Source: Mesonia aquimarina (GTDB taxonomy: Bacteria; Bacteroidota; Bacteroidia; Flavobacteriales; Flavobacteriaceae). From it: 64,000 nucleotides of DNA. Within the stretch, counting starts at the first letter, position 1, and each line of letters opens with the position of its first letter. Position numbers and translations under genes: made by a program. The stretch spans positions 124,001-188,000 of the forward strand of contig NZ_RCNV01000003.1 of assembly GCF_003667275.1 (NCBI RefSeq). The letters are read 5' to 3'. The notes below the pieces were generated by a model. The model had not been told where the DNA came from. It was given only the letters and a program-made list of their open reading frames with translations, and ran no database searches. Below, one piece after another: positions 10,001 to 18,303 of the stretch.

Positions 10001-10075
10001 TTGCTTTCCTGTTTCACTTGAACTTGTGATTGTAAAATCTGAAGGAAGTATTTCTTTGATATTCTCTAAGGTCAT
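7010..10075 (-). CDS. Rad50/SMC-like ATPase with zinc hook, partner of the nitrilase-fold protein
   Basis: This is a 1021-residue protein. Residues 1-200 form a domain I do not recognise, ahead of the ATPase head. Walker A is SGPNGVGKTS (about 212-221). Long coiled coils (about 340-590 and 610-850) flank a CPLC zinc hook (Cys591, Cys594), as in Rad50. The ABC signature STGQRSALAL begins near 929 and Walker B is NLIIFDDP near 953-960. The usual H-loop histidine is not evident: the expected place reads IFATAS. It would be a DNA- or end-sensing ATPase. Its ATG overlaps the stop of the upstream nitrilase-like gene by one base (TAATG), implying coupled translation and probably a complex. Setting in a defence island suggests an anti-phage role (inference). 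Confidence 0.85.
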   Translation of the reverse strand: MTLENIKEILPSDFTITSSSETGKQLYLNQKYKDDMVAKYIFDIDYENEDINLNEFQEKYLSKDYFNSEGNLQWNYYLIFLRNSLPSATKRDIEKDETYARKFVFTLDELKDYLTYEKASSAAEENIVEKWKAQLTEADLQEVFSNENYVDAVPRYIDNKTKDVEVLQPVDSKPDETQNFVLDEVSSLKLNDDYRDYPEKRNFEFGKVNLISGPNGVGKTSLMEAIELVITGNNARNENDLPNSGAIVAKYDVDLDEKEDAFVNSIPKFKARDYYWYNTRYSQRGSNTLHHSFNRYNFYNSDSAYHLSNNASSNDLTTYLSAIALGTEFGAIRDRVIKFRDRISKKLDKFNDTTKREEAIKAKANDQKERLKQISDPEEVFQKFLTEVRQLKWKGFLPQTINDETKKFEEDYSVAFSLLNSIIHSKTVKESDVLKRISNLETLKSQLKTLAANKKEFNGKIKDYQKIVVESESTLTRIDDALLYLKNPKSFRIATIDEDIKTLEKKVNKIETFLSEIEALDISKISANNSTFQEFNNTQDNLLTNKKNELRRSREQLQVLKNALDKINALMIDIKYYGKEYIEAKENLDACPLCNTPHTKAELEAKVQTQYNDKESAKSIEIFNKNISELEKEISKINIKLEQSKSYEKLLKGYFTEEDLKVKISEVQPLLDTEKSQLAISKKELDQLKNLSLDLRLEGYSLDDFLKLKNTLSSKYPTLEFKAENKSKFEDLKNNAQKKIDTIRSEIEKVNEQLYKLDESIKELLDDNFSQDRYNEEIDFQIKEYQSYREYFVKLRTYIDFTKDDFIIEMRHSLESLNKTFSTFKEQKVKFEEFTLANKLIKEADSRIEKLKPKKARATSALKVLNKIILEDSEEKVLVDFFQKNENEISEIFTSIHAPKEFSRLSFSSNKIVLYKKDSEQEVPISQISTGQRSALALSVFLALNKKLAKGPNLIIFDDPVTYTDDLNILSFLDYLRSMVINESRQLIFATASNKIARLFQKKFDFLKTDFQKFELSRSIN

Positions 10076-11832
10076 TATTTTGTTATTGAGGTAATATTAG
10101 TTGGTTTTTCTAAAGTAATTCTTGGTACATCGGTAGCTGCATAAGCATAATTATTTGCAATCATATTTGGCTTGTACCATACTACGATTCTTTTATTGCT
10201 TAAATCTTCGGCAGGAAATAGTTTTGTGAGTTTATATAACATTTGTTGTGCATCAGCCTTTGATTTGTGGCCTATAAATGCAACGGTTGCTATTTGGTCG
10301 TCATTACTGACTAAATTATAATTGTACCTCATTCCGTTTTTGTTAAAGAACATAACTTCATTGCAATTGTCTTTAAATGATGCAATAATATCAGGGAATA
10401 AATCGTTATTGGTCAATATGTTTAGATTGAGGTCTTCGACTCTTCCAATCTGAGTAGTACGATATTCTTTACCATCATTATCAAATGTTACTGTATATCT
10501 TTTTATGGCTTCTGTATCTTCCAATAAAAAACTTTTGAGCTTATTTACTATGTACCAATTTGAACCTGTTTTAAACTTTGAAAGTTCTCCAGTAGTAAGG
10601 GCAATTAGGCGCTCTTTATCTAAAAAACTTAAACCCTCACTTGTTATATTTTTACTTTGAATTTGGATACTATCTATAAAATCTCGGAACCCATCGGTTG
10701 TATTAGGTATTGGTTCGAAAATTTCTAACTGCTCATTGTAAGTGTAAATTTCCTCTAATTTAGGTCCTCTTCTTCGATTTACTGGTAATGGTGTTAACCC
10801 AACTGCCGGCTTACGAATCCTCAAATAAAAGAATTCAATTTCAGGTGTAAAATAGAAATTATGTATTCCTGATTTTTTATATAAATAATAAAGACCTTTA
10901 TTGTGGTTATCATCAATTAATTTTTCCTCAAGAGGACTTTCATTGATTATGTGCTCTGTTGTAATAGCAATATTAGATTTACAATAATGAGCAAAAAAAT
11001 TAGGAATACCAGTTGCACTTCCCTCAGAACTCCAATTTAAGGATATAACATCTTTGTTTGATTTTTCTAATATATTATTTCTAAATGTTCGGAATACGCT
11101 GTGACTTGGCTTTGGATTCATTTGAATACTTAGGATTATAAACGGTCTCGTGTCCCAAAATCCTGGTGCATTGGGAAAAATAGCTGCGCCATTAAAAATC
11201 ATTGCATCTGAACATATTACTGTCGCTAAATTTATTGAATCTTCCGAGTTACGAAGTATATATAAATGTTCTCCAGAAATAATTTTTTGCTGTTCTAAAT
11301 CGTTGTTCCAAACACCCATATGTTGAGACTTGAATTGTATTAGAACTATCAGCTTTTCTTGTCCTTCCTGATTGTTTGCCTTAAAGATATATAAGCAAGG
11401 GTCTAATAATACACCCCCTGGTGCATCATCGATAACATCGTTATAAACTACCTCAATATTACCTAATCCATTATAAGTTTCTTGAAAAGTCACAACTTCT
11501 TCAGGTGTAATGGATTCACATCCTAAAACCCACAGTTTACCTCTATTGGGAAATCGATTTACATCGTCTAAAATGTTTCTCACACTTGCCCAAGGACAAG
11601 AATATTCTGGCGTTATTACCAATGAAGAATTATTGGCTCTTGCTTTAGATAAAAAATCATTAAACTTTATGCTTTCAGCTTCGCTATTTTGGTTTCCAAA
11701 AAAATTGTCGTCAAAATGAAAAACACCTTTATGCTGTAATAGTGATATACTGTTTAGATTAGTGTTTCTTTTTAAGATTTCTAAATCAATAGCGTAGTCA
11801 TTAAGTATTTCGTCAATAAATATATAGGTCAT
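10075..11832 (-). CDS. Nitrilase-superfamily (carbon-nitrogen hydrolase-like) protein coupled to an SMC-like ATPase
   Basis: The 585-residue protein has an N-terminal half matching the nitrilase fold with the full Glu-Lys-Cys triad. Glu76 is in LVITPEYSCPW, Lys168 in LIVLIQFKSQHMG and Cys207 in ATVICSDAMIF, with family-like spacing. These enzymes cleave or condense C-N bonds of nitriles, amides or NAD-pathway substrates. The C-terminal half (about 340-585) is not recognised and may bind the partner or a target. There is no signal peptide, so it is cytosolic. It is the first gene of a two-gene unit; its stop overlaps the start of the ATPase. A nitrilase domain is known in DRT type 1 defence reverse transcriptases, which makes an effector role plausible. 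No reverse transcriptase is present here. Confidence 0.75.
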   Translation of the reverse strand: MTYIFIDEILNDYAIDLEILKRNTNLNSISLLQHKGVFHFDDNFFGNQNSEAESIKFNDFLSKARANNSSLVITPEYSCPWASVRNILDDVNRFPNRGKLWVLGCESITPEEVVTFQETYNGLGNIEVVYNDVIDDAPGGVLLDPCLYIFKANNQEGQEKLIVLIQFKSQHMGVWNNDLEQQKIISGEHLYILRNSEDSINLATVICSDAMIFNGAAIFPNAPGFWDTRPFIILSIQMNPKPSHSVFRTFRNNILEKSNKDVISLNWSSEGSATGIPNFFAHYCKSNIAITTEHIINESPLEEKLIDDNHNKGLYYLYKKSGIHNFYFTPEIEFFYLRIRKPAVGLTPLPVNRRRGPKLEEIYTYNEQLEIFEPIPNTTDGFRDFIDSIQIQSKNITSEGLSFLDKERLIALTTGELSKFKTGSNWYIVNKLKSFLLEDTEAIKRYTVTFDNDGKEYRTTQIGRVEDLNLNILTNNDLFPDIIASFKDNCNEVMFFNKNGMRYNYNLVSNDDQIATVAFIGHKSKADAQQMLYKLTKLFPAEDLSNKRIVVWYKPNMIANNYAYAATDVPRITLEKPTNITSITK

Positions 11833-11878
11833 TAAGATAAAGGCATTTCAAATTTATTTGTCTTAAATATGCTATTAA

Positions 11879-11886
11879 CAAAAGTA
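11879..11886 (-). promoter_or_regulatory. Candidate Bacteroidota -7 element for the nitrilase-ATPase operon
   Basis: Read on the minus strand this is TACTTTTG, a match to the TAnnTTTG consensus of Bacteroidota promoters, about 47-54 bases upstream of the ATG at 11832. It lies in the 121-bp gap after jetD. No convincing -33 TTTG at the right spacing was found, so support is weak, but it would let this operon be expressed apart from Wadjet. Confidence 0.3.
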
Positions 11887-11953
11887 ACCTTGCTTTATAG
11901 AAGACAGTTTATTTTTTCAAAGATAAAAATTTAACAAACATATATTTTATGCT

Positions 11954-12910
11954 TTATTGAATAAATCCAAACTTCCGTAATAAGGACAATAAATCCATCG
12001 ATTCTTCCTCAACCCAATTATCGTCATTAATTAGATTGCTTATTTTATTTTGTTGTTGTTCTGAAAAATCATCTTGTTTTAGTCCAGAAAGTTCTTTTTT
12101 ACGCCATTTGCTATTATGATGTGGCGAATCTACGGGTAAGGCTTCGTCTAACGATACAGGCTCAATTAATGTAATTGATTTGTCTTTTTCTTGAAAGATA
12201 CTTTTAACTCTTGAAAAAATAGAAAGTCCGTGGTGATCCCAATCACAAAAATAAAAAAGTGGTAGCTTTAGTTTTGTTGAAGGAATAGCTTTTAATGGAT
12301 TGGTATTGTTGCCGCCAACGTGCCACAGTTCTATATTATTCTGCTTGTATTCATAAGGTACTTTTAAACAAGCTAAGTTTTCACAAATCACAATCATTTT
12401 AGGGTTTTCGCAATCCACCACAAAACGCCATTGTGCATTTTTTGGGTCTTTCTCTGGGAATTCGTCTATTTCTAGAAGCTGTAATACCGCATTTCGCAAA
12501 CTCGGTCTATTTGTTAAGTATTTTGCACCTTTACCTTTAAAGACTCTTGCCGAAAAAGTATATTCAGTTGTAAGATTCTTTTTAAGTTCGTCTTTTTGAT
12601 AAAAAATGAAAGCTAAACTTTTTAAGTCGTCTTCATTATACGTTTTATGGGCATTACTTTCTAAACCTGCTCTTTTAAAAAAATTAGAATAGTATTCAAA
12701 ATAATCCAAAAATTCTTTTTCGTAATATTCCTTAAAACCATACTTGGCTTCTAGAATTTTAGGATTACCCATCTTAGGTTTAATTAATTTTTTTTGCTTT
12801 ATCAAAACTTGTTTAATAAAGCTATTGTTACTTATTTTTAGATGGGTTTTATCTTTTTCATACAATTGGTTAAGACCAATCAAATACTTCCATTCAACGT
12901 TTTTTCTCAT
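11954..12910 (-). CDS. jetD: Wadjet nuclease subunit JetD (topoisomerase VI A-like Toprim)
   Basis: This 318-residue protein is the last gene of the Wadjet operon. The C-terminal half has the Toprim signature: Glu177-Asn178 in MIVICENLACL, then FCDWDHHGLSIF with Asp223 and Asp225. These match the acidic metal-binding residues of JetD and topoisomerase VI A subunits. JetD cleaves plasmid or other closed circular DNA that the JetABC motor has extruded into loops. The protein is somewhat shorter than many JetD homologues, with a compact helical N-terminal part. It starts 32 bases after the jetC stop. Confidence 0.85.
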   Translation of the reverse strand: MRKNVEWKYLIGLNQLYEKDKTHLKISNNSFIKQVLIKQKKLIKPKMGNPKILEAKYGFKEYYEKEFLDYFEYYSNFFKRAGLESNAHKTYNEDDLKSLAFIFYQKDELKKNLTTEYTFSARVFKGKGAKYLTNRPSLRNAVLQLLEIDEFPEKDPKNAQWRFVVDCENPKMIVICENLACLKVPYEYKQNNIELWHVGGNNTNPLKAIPSTKLKLPLFYFCDWDHHGLSIFSRVKSIFQEKDKSITLIEPVSLDEALPVDSPHHNSKWRKKELSGLKQDDFSEQQQNKISNLINDDNWVEEESMDLLSLLRKFGFIQ

Positions 12911-12942
12911 TCCTGTTAGGTGCGAATTAGGTTCTTTATAAA

Positions 12943-15900
12943 TTAGTTATTGTTATTGCCAAAATCGCCAAAAATTGGAACTGGTTCGTAATTGACCTTA
13001 TCGGATTCTTCCAAATTGTTATGCAGCAGATAAATGTATTGGTTTAGCATATCAACTTTATAAGGTTGTATTGATAGTGATATGATTTGGTAATCATTTG
13101 CCTTTGCTATATCGTAGAGCATATCAAAATTACTTCCAAGTCCAGCTGCTTCATCAATTGGCATAAATCGTATTCCATCCCTAACCTTATCTTTTGCATC
13201 CCTATTAATTAATGAAAGTCTAGCAATACACAAAAGTGCAATTGCTGCATAGGTTTGACTTGTGCTTCCTGGGTTTCTTTTTCCGTGTAAAGACTGAATG
13301 GTAAAATTGAGTCCATAGTAAGATTTAGGATTAAGCAATTCCCATACCTTGGGCTTTAGATTCCTAGAGCCACCACATCTGTAAAAAGCTTCTTGCATTT
13401 TTTCTTCGAGAGACGTGTATTTTTCCAATTCATTAGAAACGCCTTGTAGGTCGTTAAAGAGGTTGTTATCGCTCGATACTTTAATGTCTTCACGTATTTT
13501 CTCAATAAAATCTTCCATCCAGCTTCTGGGATAACTGCCTTCAAAGTAAATAGACAGTTTTGCCCTGTGACCACCAGTAATTGTTTTATCGTCTGCATCA
13601 ATGAAATCTCTTATTTTCTTAGAGTAATATATTTGTTCACTTACTTCGGTGTTCACTTTGTCAACGACACTGGTTAACTTCTGAAGTTTTCTAATGTTTA
13701 GCTTTTTGTTCTTGATATTTATATCGTCAAGCAATTTTTTGATGCGTGGAATTATTTCATCATCTTCTAAATCCTTTTCCGAAAAAATCTCTTGTGGTAA
13801 AATTTCTGAACAAATCTGTTTAAAATCATCTGTTCCTAAATAACGGTTTTCCTTTTGCTTTAAAAATTCCTTGACCACCAAATCATATTTGATGCTATAT
13901 TGTTTTTGACATTCGGAATGATGTATGCTTTTTTCTTCCAAAAAATCTGATGAAATATTGGCTTCTTGGATTTTAGCTTCTGAAACAAGTTTAGAATTCC
14001 CTGAAGTTAATTCTTCTAATTCAATTTTAAATGCATCTATCGCTCTATCTGCATTTTTCAAGTCCTCTACTGCGATGCCATTTTTTGATTCTTCTGTTAG
14101 AATAGAAATAAAAGTATCATATAAATTCTTTTGTTTCTTAAGTTTAGTGTTTAGGCTTTTAAAGCCACCCGTATCTTTTGCCTCAAAATTATATTTTGTA
14201 ATTAATTGCTGAACATCAGCATTAATTTCAGGAATTGAAATTGTTTTTAGGCTCGTCTCTAATCCTTTAATTAGAGAAGAATTTCCAGTACGCTTTTCGT
14301 CTATTTGTCTGTATGCTTTGTTCGCTTTTTTTAGACCGTCATAAATCTTTTCGTGATCATCTAGAAGTTTTAAATATCGTTTAATAGTATCTGAGGTTTC
14401 CTCAAACAACTCGTGCTTATTAAACTTGGCATTAACATCTTTTAATTCCCAAGACGAAAAATATGTTGATGGGTTTTCGAGTGCAGTCAGCATTTTATTT
14501 AAGATTGTCCAATTCTTTAATTTCTTTTCTAAATCTTTGATGTCATTTTCTAACGTTATCCTTTGGTTTAAAAAATAGTCCTTGATTTTATCTGAATTAC
14601 CAGTATCGAATATAGGGTCTTTTACATAATGGATGTATTCACGCACACCACCCAAATCCAGCCAAAAACCATTTTCTTCATCCTTTGTAACCTGTAGATT
14701 TTCAATTAACAGTTTTGGCTCTGGAATGTAACGTGAATTTATTTCATTTGTTGGTTCTTTGGTGGTAATGTTATCGTTTTGATATTTATGTACAACACTT
14801 TCTTCTTTTGGGCTCAATTTTCTTTTAAGGTTTAACGCCCAATGTGCAAGTGAAGAAGCATCATCTAAATTATTGAGAACTTTTAATTTCTTTTTTTCTT
14901 CGAGTGAAGACGCAAATCCTTTTAGGGTTTCGGCGATAGTTTGAATGGTGTTTTTGTTGAGTTTGTCATTTTTTCCGAAGAAAACGTAAATACTATTTTC
15001 CTTTAAGAGTGATTTGAACTCTTCTATTCGCTCAATGTCTTGTTTGTTCTTATGATAGTTGTAATAATGTTCTGAAAGTTCTTGTCCATTTTTCTCAAAA
15101 TGTTCCATCCAAGAAAAGTACTTTTTCAAGTCGTCGCTTTTCCCTTTCCATAATAATTTCTCTTTAGAGGCCTTTTCAAATTCCTCATCCAAAGCAGGTG
15201 TGTTCAATTTTAGTTTTTCAACTTTGGTTTCGGCAAAATTTCTAAGTCCGCTCAACTTATCTCGATTATTAAAAAAAGCATCCAAACTTTGCACCATATC
15301 ATTATAAGATGATGATATCTGCTGATTTAAATAATGGTATTTTGTGTTTATAAATTCTGTTTTAGCTTTATCCCTTTCCTTTTTTAGATTAAGCAGTTCT
15401 TGCAGTTCTGTTTGTTTATGTGTCAACCTATCTATCTCATCTTTATTAGATTCAAATTGACGGATATCGCCACTCAGTTCATCTACAGCTTTGTCAAACT
15501 CGTGCTTTAGTTCTTTTTCTTTTTCATTTCCAAAAAGGAATTCTTGAATACGTTCGCTTTTCTTTATGTCCAATGACTCTCTTGAAAATGCTTGAATGAT
15601 TTTAGCATAACTTTTTAAGGATTCTTGGTTGATGGATAAGTCAACTGGAATGATAAAATTTTTAAACAATAGCTTGTGAAATGTATCCATCCTAGTCCAC
15701 GACTCGCAGACAAATCCTTTAGTATCGAATATGTGATTTTTTAAATCTTCAATAGGTAACAAACTGTTATCCTTTAAAAAATCTGAAAAACCAAGAGGCT
15801 GGTTGAATGGAACCAACTCGTCCTCTGGTTCAAATTTTTCGCCTTGTTGAATTATAAAAGACCGCGAACTTCCTGTGCTTTCAAGATATATGCCTATAAC

Positions 15901-16194
15901 TACAAAAGCATCTTTTTTAAGTTCAACATTTATAAAGGTATAACCCATATCTGTGCCTTTACCAGAAGTTCTCAGCACCATTGTTTTTGGTTTTCTTGGC
16001 TCACTGCTATCCGTAGGTGAATGAAATGCACCAGAACCCACAAAGATGAGTTGCAAAATATCTGCAATCATACTTTTGCCAGAACCGCCTTCGCCAACAA
16101 AGTCTGTTCTAAAAGGGTTAAAATCATAATCAAACGATTGATGATGCACAATGCCCAAAGTAGATAGCCTTTTTATTCTAGGGTATCGTTTCAT
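12943..16194 (-). CDS. jetC: Wadjet SMC-like ATPase JetC (MukB-like)
   Basis: The 1083-residue protein opens with an SMC/MukB-like head: Walker A VGEGGSGKSM (about residues 33-42). Long coiled-coil stretches occupy most of 220-860, with a hinge-like globular part near the middle. The C-terminal head has GSTSQTYAAIALLCIARLS as signature region and FMPIDEAAGLG as Walker B with Asp-Glu. JetC is the DNA-loop-extruding motor of Wadjet, working with JetA and JetB (MukF- and MukE-like). It overlaps jetB by 4 bases. No zinc hook was seen, which distinguishes it from the Rad50-like gene at 7010. Confidence 0.9.
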   Translation of the reverse strand: MKRYPRIKRLSTLGIVHHQSFDYDFNPFRTDFVGEGGSGKSMIADILQLIFVGSGAFHSPTDSSEPRKPKTMVLRTSGKGTDMGYTFINVELKKDAFVVIGIYLESTGSSRSFIIQQGEKFEPEDELVPFNQPLGFSDFLKDNSLLPIEDLKNHIFDTKGFVCESWTRMDTFHKLLFKNFIIPVDLSINQESLKSYAKIIQAFSRESLDIKKSERIQEFLFGNEKEKELKHEFDKAVDELSGDIRQFESNKDEIDRLTHKQTELQELLNLKKERDKAKTEFINTKYHYLNQQISSSYNDMVQSLDAFFNNRDKLSGLRNFAETKVEKLKLNTPALDEEFEKASKEKLLWKGKSDDLKKYFSWMEHFEKNGQELSEHYYNYHKNKQDIERIEEFKSLLKENSIYVFFGKNDKLNKNTIQTIAETLKGFASSLEEKKKLKVLNNLDDASSLAHWALNLKRKLSPKEESVVHKYQNDNITTKEPTNEINSRYIPEPKLLIENLQVTKDEENGFWLDLGGVREYIHYVKDPIFDTGNSDKIKDYFLNQRITLENDIKDLEKKLKNWTILNKMLTALENPSTYFSSWELKDVNAKFNKHELFEETSDTIKRYLKLLDDHEKIYDGLKKANKAYRQIDEKRTGNSSLIKGLETSLKTISIPEINADVQQLITKYNFEAKDTGGFKSLNTKLKKQKNLYDTFISILTEESKNGIAVEDLKNADRAIDAFKIELEELTSGNSKLVSEAKIQEANISSDFLEEKSIHHSECQKQYSIKYDLVVKEFLKQKENRYLGTDDFKQICSEILPQEIFSEKDLEDDEIIPRIKKLLDDINIKNKKLNIRKLQKLTSVVDKVNTEVSEQIYYSKKIRDFIDADDKTITGGHRAKLSIYFEGSYPRSWMEDFIEKIREDIKVSSDNNLFNDLQGVSNELEKYTSLEEKMQEAFYRCGGSRNLKPKVWELLNPKSYYGLNFTIQSLHGKRNPGSTSQTYAAIALLCIARLSLINRDAKDKVRDGIRFMPIDEAAGLGSNFDMLYDIAKANDYQIISLSIQPYKVDMLNQYIYLLHNNLEESDKVNYEPVPIFGDFGNNNN

Positions 16195-16838
16195 CTCAAT
16201 TCATTTAGTGTTTCGTCCATATTGTTTATTAAATCTTCGTGAATGGCAATCAACCTGTCAAAAGCAGGTAACAAATCGAACTCATCGTCGTTTAGCGTTA
16301 CCCAACCTATTTTTTTAAATTCCCTGAGTGCTGATTCTACAGTCGCATCTATAGCTTCATCGTTCAAATTGCCTGGATTGGTATTCCTTGATTTAGCAAT
16401 CAATCTATAAATACCGGGTTTTAAATCTTCATAATCAATCCTTATCTTTTTTTGCAGGTCTTTTACCGAAACCATATCAATTTGGTTGTCAATAAAAAAT
16501 ATCTTGTAAATAACAAATCCGATTATAACGTGTTCACTTTTCATATGATGCCTATGTCCTGCATCTATCTGACCTCTTGAGGAACCAATAAAATCCAAAA
16601 AATAGTAACCTCTTGTTTCTGTTCCGCCAAATGTCAATTCAACATTGAATAAAAATCGATAATATGCCTTTAGACTGTCAATATTTGAATAGATATAATT
16701 GTAGAACCTTGCCTGATTGCCTTCCCTTTGAAAATGTACACCATCTTTTAACATATAGTCCAGAGAGGCAAATAGCTCTTGGGTGTCCGGATGATTTAAA
16801 AATTTTACCCTTATATCTTCTGTATGTTCATTTTCCAT
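16191..16838 (-). CDS. jetB: Wadjet kite subunit JetB (MukE-like)
   Basis: This 215-residue acidic protein lies between the JetA- and JetC-like genes. Size and position match the MukE/kite subunit that binds the kleisin and the motor. Visible segments include the RGYYFLDFIGSS and HVIIGFVIYKIFFI hydrophobic helices and a winged-helix-like C-terminus (ALREFKKIGWVTLNDDEFDL, then LPAFDRL). It overlaps jetA by 28 bases and jetC by 4 bases, so translation is probably coupled through the operon. The identification rests mainly on operon order and fold-like features. Confidence 0.8.
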   Translation of the reverse strand: MENEHTEDIRVKFLNHPDTQELFASLDYMLKDGVHFQREGNQARFYNYIYSNIDSLKAYYRFLFNVELTFGGTETRGYYFLDFIGSSRGQIDAGHRHHMKSEHVIIGFVIYKIFFIDNQIDMVSVKDLQKKIRIDYEDLKPGIYRLIAKSRNTNPGNLNDEAIDATVESALREFKKIGWVTLNDDEFDLLPAFDRLIAIHEDLINNMDETLNELR

Positions 16839-18133
16839 AAACTTATATGTTCTATTTTACTATTGGTCTGCTTTATTTTGTTCATTTTAAAATTAAAATC
16901 ATTTGATTTACGTGCTTGTTGAATTGAACTGTAAATTGCACTTACAGCTATTTGTCCATCGTTAGACTCTTCCATTATTTTAAAGAAAGTTGCAGACAGG
17001 TCAATAGTTCCTCTTAATTCTATTTCGGCAATAATGTGTTGTTCCCATTTCCTAATCAAATCCTGTTGACTGAGTATCCTTAAAATACCTTGCGTATTTT
17101 CTTTAATCTTAACTTTATTTGTTTTGTAGGCAGTTCGTTTTTTTTGTTTTGAAGGGAACAATTCTCTTTCACGCTCAATAATTTTAAAGTTGGGTGTATC
17201 TATATGCAAAACAGGATTATTAATATTTTTTGGCAAAAGTGTTTCTTTTCTACCATTGACTGTACTTTTATCTAATAAGAAATGTAGAAATTTTTCAATT
17301 TTACTATTGAACTGTGGCCTGTTTAAAATAGCGAACAACTTTCTGATTTTTGGTTGAATTCTATCTAGTTTTCTATCAATGGAATCTAACCTTTCGTTGA
17401 GATATTTTATAAAGAAATGAACCTCTGCAATTAAATCGTCTGTTTCAGAATCGGTGTCTTCTCGCTTTTCTAGGATTGAGCGTATAATTTTGGTTTCGCT
17501 ATATGCTGATGCAAGTTCTCTACTTTGCTCTTGTGCTTTATCCAAATTGTTTTCAACTTCTTTTAGAAGGTCAATAAATTTTTTATCGGATTTAGTGGGA
17601 TTATTTTTAAGCTTATTTACCGATTCTATAATCTGTCTGTCCAAAAAATCTACCTGTTCCCTGAGGTCGGGTTCATATTTTCTGAACTCGGATGTGAGCC
17701 AAAATTTTAAATCCTCTAAAGTTTCCCTTTGCCTTAATGAAGCCGTGAGCAAACTACAAATCTTTTCGATATGAGTAGGACTGAAGTTACCTTCCAAGGT
17801 TTCTTTTGCGTAAGTATAAAACCTATAGGCGTAATCTTTAAAATAGTATTTTTGGGTTTCTTGATTATAGTCTAAAAAGTATTCCTGAAGCTCTTCAATG
17901 TGCGCACTATAAATTTCCTTTGGATACCTTTCATTTGGTTTGCTTATCTGTGCAAATGCATCGTGAAGGTCTTTTTCGATGAATTTTCCATCAGGCAGCG
18001 ATTTATTTTCAATTTTCTCAAATAAAACAATAACTGCCAACCCTACTTCTTTCTTAGGAAAAAGTAGTTGGTAAACACCAGGTTCTTTAATCTCTTTTAC
18101 AAAGTCAAAATTTATTTTATCTGTTTCGTTCAA
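16811..18133 (-). CDS. jetA: Wadjet kleisin subunit JetA (MukF-like)
   Basis: This 440-residue protein is the first gene of the jet operon. The N-terminal region (residues 1-120) reads as winged-helix or kleisin-like, with VYQLLFPKKEVGLAVIVLFE. A helical and coiled-coil centre (150-260) and a C-terminal arm follow. Size and position agree with JetA, the kleisin that bridges the JetC heads. I could not match it to the best-known JetA variant, so the system may be one of the more divergent Wadjet types. A short AT-rich leader (18134-18303) precedes it and carries no other gene. Confidence 0.78.
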   Translation of the reverse strand: MNETDKINFDFVKEIKEPGVYQLLFPKKEVGLAVIVLFEKIENKSLPDGKFIEKDLHDAFAQISKPNERYPKEIYSAHIEELQEYFLDYNQETQKYYFKDYAYRFYTYAKETLEGNFSPTHIEKICSLLTASLRQRETLEDLKFWLTSEFRKYEPDLREQVDFLDRQIIESVNKLKNNPTKSDKKFIDLLKEVENNLDKAQEQSRELASAYSETKIIRSILEKREDTDSETDDLIAEVHFFIKYLNERLDSIDRKLDRIQPKIRKLFAILNRPQFNSKIEKFLHFLLDKSTVNGRKETLLPKNINNPVLHIDTPNFKIIERERELFPSKQKKRTAYKTNKVKIKENTQGILRILSQQDLIRKWEQHIIAEIELRGTIDLSATFFKIMEESNDGQIAVSAIYSSIQQARKSNDFNFKMNKIKQTNSKIEHISLWKMNIQKI

Positions 18134-18303
18134 TTTTAATATTCAATCATTTTTTTAGTGAAAAATCCTATAAATATAATTAATTGAATTTACCTTATTT
18201 ACAGTTATTCGCATTTTTGTTAAGCAGAAGCTTTAATTCGGTATATAACAAACGAAATAGTGACTTTACACAAACAATAACTTCATTAAATAGTTCTTTC
18301 ATC

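Noticed and set aside
11954-18133. Chromosomal MukBEF or condensin system
   Set aside because: The JetD-like Toprim nuclease gene in the same operon and the defence setting identify it as Wadjet.
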